Positions 59,640 through 64,000 of a stretch of DNA of 64,000 bases are shown piece by piece. Every line of letters starts with the position of its first letter. The first letter of the stretch is position 1. The notes beneath the pieces are model-generated. The model saw only the letters and a program-made list of their open reading frames with translations, had not been told where the DNA came from and made no database searches. The position numbers and the translations under genes were made by a program. This stretch comes from Tetmemena sp. SeJ-2015 (taxonomy: Eukaryota > Ciliophora > Spirotrichea > Sporadotrichida > Oxytrichidae). Location of the stretch: assembly GCA_027382625.1 (NCBI GenBank), contig JAJKFJ010022340.1, positions 1 to 64,000 on the forward strand. The letters are read 5' to 3'.

Positions 59640-62340
59640 TTTGCAGAGTCAATCTTTTTTAATAAATTTATCTTCATAAAACAAGTTCGCTTATTGTTTG
59701 CTAAAAAGCCTATAGTTGGCTATGATACACTTTTTCCCCAATAGAACATATTCACTTAATTTCCTAAAACTATAAACCTGACACCGAAATATTAATTGGG
59801 AATGTATTATGTTCCTCCATTAGAGTCTGTGTAATAAACTTCCTATACACTAATATTAGTTTTTTAAAAAATCATACAAAAAAGAAATATAAAATGAATA
59901 TGAATTTGTAATTGGAGGTAGTATAAATCTCAAATAAATTATGTTCAAAACCAAATTAGGTTTAGTGTAAAATAAATTCGTTATAATATATCTGAATTGA
60001 CTCTCTGACTAAAGTAAAGATAGGGAAGGTTGTATCTTCTAACTTTGTGGCAAAGTAAAAGATTCATGAGATTTGAGGAGATAATAGTTTAAGTATATTA
60101 TTTAACAGACTATGCTATAATATAAGCACTCAAATTCTTGTACATTCATGCTATCTGGGCAGAGCTAATGATCTCTATTTATCTCAAGGACTGCTTGGGT
60201 TGTATTGCATTAGCTCCGAAGTGGCTCCATGTGAGAGTTCAGAATACTCTCTAAGCTCAAAGCTTCATGAGTATAGTCATCTGTACAAGGCATCTCCTGT
60301 TCGGTCACTATTGAATCTGCTCTAAATCGATAGATTAAACTTCTTGTAAGTTGAAATGATGAGAAAGGAACTTCCTAACCTTCATTCTCCATCGCCTGCG
60401 CCAAATCTACTACAGTAGGTGACTTGTCCTTCTCTATTCAAGAAAAAAGTCAGAGATATTTTAATCAATAACTCTTACTTTCCTGGGTGCTCTTTGAGGA
60501 GCTGTCTGTGCTTAAGGATTTATGGTCGGTCATAAACGCAAACCCATTTCTAGAAAGTATTATTGAATTAATATTTTTTCCTAGATAAATCTCCCTTTTA
60601 AATCTTAAGAATCTTTCACTTTGTCAGAAAGTCAGAAGATAAACCTCCATATCTTTTACTTTAGTTTATTTTAGATTTCTACAACCTCAAATTACTAATT
60701 CTTTTTCTTCTTATAATATTTATAGTTAGATCATGAAATTTATAATTCAATTAGAGAAAATTTTCAAATATTTTTATTTAATTATTTTGTGAATAAGATG
60801 AATATTTTTGAAAGGATTTATAATTCTAATTTAGTAAGCATAATAGTTATATTTTAATAAATATATGTACAAAATAATTTTAGGAATATCCATATTAAGA
60901 GAAACAAATGACAGACTTATAATTTATATTTTAAAGCAAAAATAAGCAATCAATATTTAACTTTTAATAATTTTTATAAACTTATAATTTAATTAAATCA
61001 GACATTCTGAAGTAGTTTCCGGATTAATGCATTAGCTCTAATTTAAAATTAAATGTAATAATATAATTATTTCATTGATTAAAATTTACAATAGAAATTA
61101 TTAATGAAATTTTTTATAATTTAACTTGAAAGCATACTTCTCTATCTAAAAGTATAAAAATAAAATTTGATTAATTTTCACGCTTTTACTCATTCATAGT
61201 AGTACAACTTGTTTTTATAGTTGCTCTGAGCAAGAATAAACCTCTATGTGATATTCCCTCAATAAAGATCATGATCTTTTTAATAAGAAATTCCAAAAAT
61301 GTATTTATTTTTTATTGTTAAATATTTATTATAGCTCTTGGCAACCATTATAATAAGCTAATCTCCTGAAACGTCTAACTTATTGAAAACCATGGTCAGA
61401 GTATCATCTTAAGCTGAGATTATTATTTTAAAGAAAGAGAGACCCATGCAGCTGAACTTTGACGTGCCATCTAAAGTTGTTTGTATTACTCTTTTATTGC
61501 CTTCTTTTAAATCTTTAAAAACATTTTTTGGAAAATTAGTTTAAATTAAGAATAATTAATTGTAAGAAAAAATTCAATTATTTAAAGAAAAATGAAAAAT
61601 AAAGTTATTTTTTTACTTTTTGAATTGATCTCATGCTTTTTATTGAGAATTCGTATCTAGTTGAACTAATTTAAATAAAAATATATTAAAGTTTAGTCAA
61701 AGGAAGTTGAACATTTAAAAATTTGAAGAATGAATGTATCAAATATATCTTATATGTAGGCTATATAGAATCTTAAATAAACATATATTAAGTATTTTTA
61801 ATTTAATATTGAATAAATCCAGATCAGATAGCCGCTGCAAAATGTTTTTAAATTACAAAAAATTCAAGATATCCGACTTTTATTTTTTTAACCATAATTT
61901 TATTTTAACAAAGAAAAGTAATTCCTCTGTATTTATAATTTAATTTATTCTTTAACTTTCAAATATTTCATTTCTATCTTTATATTTTAAAAATAAAATA
62001 TTTATATAAATAATTTCATACTTATTAAATTAAGTCCTTAATTAATAAAAGTATTTTAAATCGTAAATAACATAGCCAAAAGCATTCTTCGAAGCTGCTT
62101 ATTGCCCAGCATAGCAGCCTAAGACTCTTCTTTAGGAAGCATCAAAAGCAAGATACTAGACATTCCCTTTCTCTCTCATATGGTTGAAAAATTAGAATTG
62201 CTATTTTAGATTTAAGCCATAGACTATTTTATTATAAAATTAAACTGGAGGGTTGTTTTCTCTTTCTAAGCATGCAATCATCAAATTTTCTGAGTTATTT
62301 TCGGTTACTTGCATCCCAACAATTTTATTAAATTAGTAAA
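59640..62340 (-). CDS. Gene G: pieces of a surface-protein-like gene, split by the transposon
   Basis: Minus-strand blocks: 'VGMQVTENNSENLMIACLER' (62.3 kb), 'NVQYLAFDASQRRVLGCYAG' (62.1 kb) and 'QTTLDGTSKFSCMGLSFFKI' with 'TLTMVFNKLDVSGDQLIIMV' (61.4 kb). Further blocks are 'GNITQRFILAQSNYKNKLYY' (61.2 kb) and 'VRFIVLGNQVNMFYWGKSVS' (59.8 kb). The repeating beta-strand pattern with short turns resembles a propeller and the N-terminal blocks of gene D near 38-42 kb. The PANTL membrane core is not found, so the gene is truncated, rearranged or continues elsewhere. An unlike Ser/Thr-rich block interrupts it at 60.1-60.55 kb. Confidence 0.5.
60090..60555 (-). CDS. Ser/Thr/Glu-rich coding block, unknown
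   Basis: The minus strand reads 'MTDHKSLSTDSSSKSTQESK', then across an AAG-flanked AT insert 'DKSPTVVDLAQAMENEGQEV' and 'RADSIVTEQEMPCTDDYTHE', ending near 'SMNVQEFECLYYSI'. It is polar and acidic, like the cytoplasmic tails of the big membrane proteins here, so it may be a tail of another copy. It lies between two gene G blocks without sharing their style. Start and stop are not defined. Confidence 0.5.
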
Positions 62341-63234
62341 AATAAACAAATATAAACTTATTTTAATCGAAAGCTAATAAGATTTATGAGGGGAGGATTT
62401 AATTCTAAATTATTAGTCTGAATTAGGATTAAAACTTGGATTTAAAATTTTATGAAATCTATAACTTAGAACATTACTTCATTCTAAAAAAATATTATAG
62501 GGATCAGTTTGATATTTAGTCATTTAATTTAACTTAAATGATTTTCTAAATCAGAACTATTAAGTGATAATTCCTCATTTAGTTTTCACTTATTAATTTA
62601 AGCAAACTTCTTACTCTATGATTATTATTTATTGAAAATGTTTTAAATTATTGAAAAATCTTAGTGATTTAAAACGAAAAGTCTACATGTATTTTATGGT
62701 GATCTTTATTTTTATGATTAATCCTACTGATTATGAAATTTAAGCTAAGATTTCAGCTTTTAATTCTATATGATAGAATGATTAAATTTTACTTCACCAT
62801 ACTAATAATTTTGAGTGTCTGTATTTTACTAATCTATCCAAGAAAGTAATTCTCCTTCAGGATTTAATTTTACTGAAATTGTGAAAGTAGAATAAAGATG
62901 ATGAGGTCTATGAATAAACAAAACAATAATTGCAAAATCACACATTTAAGTTAATTATCTTGTTTATGCATTTATAATTCAATTAAACATATTAATCTCA
63001 ATTAAAATAGTAAAAGGGGATTATTTTAAGCAAACTAGTGCAATGTCTGCTGGCTTGGAGAATCGATAATAAAATAAAAAGTTGTTTCGTAAGATTGTAG
63101 GGAAGAACAAAATTTTTTTTAAAAGAAAAATAGTTACATGAAAAATGTAATTCAATCATGAGAAACTATGATTAATGAGCCTATTGCTCATTATATTTTT
63201 TATATCCATATAATTTACATTAAGATAGTTTTTA

Positions 63235-63430
63235 AATAAAATGATTAAATATAGTTAAGAATTTAATTAAAATCAGTGATTGATTAAAATAATAAATGGG
63301 GAGTTGCAACTTCGTGGCAGTTGAAATCAGAGATTCACTCCCTAATCTGCAACATGTTAGATAGTCTATCAAAAATTAATGCTATTTTCTTCTTTAATCA
63401 TCTCAGGAGCGAGATTATAGCTTCGACATT
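63235..63430 (-). pseudogene. Gene K3: 5'-truncated copy of the small acidic gene
   Basis: The reverse complement matches K1/K2 from 'ATCTCGCTCCTGAGA' through 'GAAGTTGCAACTCC' to the C-terminal 'FQSITDFN' codons. The first half with the signal peptide and acidic run is missing. TGA occurs in the expected frame. It is a relic of a dispersed family. Confidence 0.65.
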
Positions 63431-63529
63431 AAAAAAGCAAACTACCACTTTTTTCGCAAGTGCAGACTTGGAGGTTGGTGATGGAGGGTTTCAGCTTTGG
63501 AAAGAATGCATGCTTTGGAAAGATATAGA

Positions 63530-63700
63530 ATAAGAAAACAAAACCCAAATTTTAAGAGACAAAGCGCCAAGGAAGTCGATCTCAAAGACAGTAGTCAGAT
63601 CCTTGGTCAATGCAATCTAATTTACAAGTATCACTTTAGCTTGGGAACTGGGAATGACGTTATATATGCTCTTAATTTAAAAGCCATTTCTAAAATATAA
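63530..63700 (-). CDS. Coding-like block at right edge, unknown
   Basis: The minus strand is open and reads 'VIPSSQAKVILVNQIALTKD' and 'LTTVFEIDFLGALSLKIWV'. A second minus frame gives cysteine-bearing 'SDTCKLDCIDQGSDYCL', so the true frame is unsure. It probably is one segment of a gene extending to the right or of gene G. Confidence 0.35.
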
Positions 63701-64000
63701 AAAGAAAATTCGTTTAATATTTAAATTCCGTGTTGACAATATTTAGCGCTCACTCATCTCAATCTCAATTTCCATTTATCTTTGAACTTGAGTTGCTTTT
63801 AACTCTTTACTGAGCACTCCTACACAAAATTGTAAAGATTTAAAAGTTCTTTGAATGTAATGCTCTATCGAATGGTCTAATAATTATTTAAATTGGACCA
63901 ATTCAATTATCACTAATTTAATCGAATTTAATTTCATATCAAATATAATTTTCTTTTTTTTAATTCTCAGCTATAATTTGAATTTTGACAATAATCTCTA

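Noticed and set aside
1..64000. CRISPR arrays, rRNA, tRNA genes, bacterial operons
   Set aside because: No regularly spaced repeats, no rRNA-like or cloverleaf-forming GC-rich islands were seen; the code and structure are ciliate.

Overview
Organism and nucleus. The window reads as germline (micronuclear) DNA of a spirotrich ciliate, most likely a hypotrich of the Oxytricha/Stylonychia kind. Three observations support this. (1) Conserved proteins read through only when TAA and TAG mean Gln and TGA is the sole stop. (2) Coding sequence is cut into short pieces by AT-rich inserts of about 20-110 bp, each flanked by a 3-7 bp direct repeat. Deleting one repeat plus the insert restores the frame exactly, which is the MDS-pointer-IES structure eliminated during macronuclear development. 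(3) Long AT homopolymer tracts, a Tc1-like transposon and small repeats lie between and inside genes. Standard-code ORFs in the window are therefore mostly fragments or shadows.

Layout. 0-2.2 kb: a coding scrap at the left edge, a 350-bp-period direct duplication and a relic of a small repeated gene. 2.7-8.4 kb (+): gene A, a large multi-spanning surface protein. 8.9-12.0 kb (+): a PP2C-type Ser/Thr phosphatase with a long Gln/Ser-rich N-terminus; ten IESs can be placed in it to the base. 12.8-21.6 kb (-): gene B, a paralogue of A, with a 3-kb AT desert holding two GC-rich hairpins. 22.1-24.5 kb: coding blocks including a scrambled gene with an inverted segment joined by an 18-bp inverted pointer. 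24.9-32.5 kb (-), 33.4-43.7 kb (-) and 44.9-53.7 kb (-): genes C, D and F, three more paralogues in tandem. An unrelated + strand gene is nested in C. 55.5-62.3 kb: pieces of a further related gene (G), split by a 3.57-kb transposon with about 290-bp inverted repeats and a GC-rich DD(33-34)E transposase. The right edge holds another relic of the small repeated gene.

The large family (A, B, C, D, F, probably G) shares one plan. It has N-terminal extracellular modules, Ig/cadherin-like beta modules, and a membrane core opening with a signature around 'PANTLSLFGLINDISSFNLI' preceded by 'LWGMIE.FQ'. Several more membrane helices follow, then a polar cytoplasmic tail. It resembles the large 'Cadg-domain/transmembrane' proteins abundant in hypotrichs; ligand and role are unknown.

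Most notable: (i) two copies of a tiny 5'-truncated element with an ACTTT-repeat 3' tail, each flanked by a perfect 15-bp direct repeat, one inside an existing IES and one in a coding segment, which looks like a SINE-like element being turned into an IES; (ii) the inverted-pointer scrambled gene; (iii) a small acidic, possibly secreted gene family found only in non-MDS positions. Boundaries of the big genes are approximate because most of their IESs were not resolved by hand.
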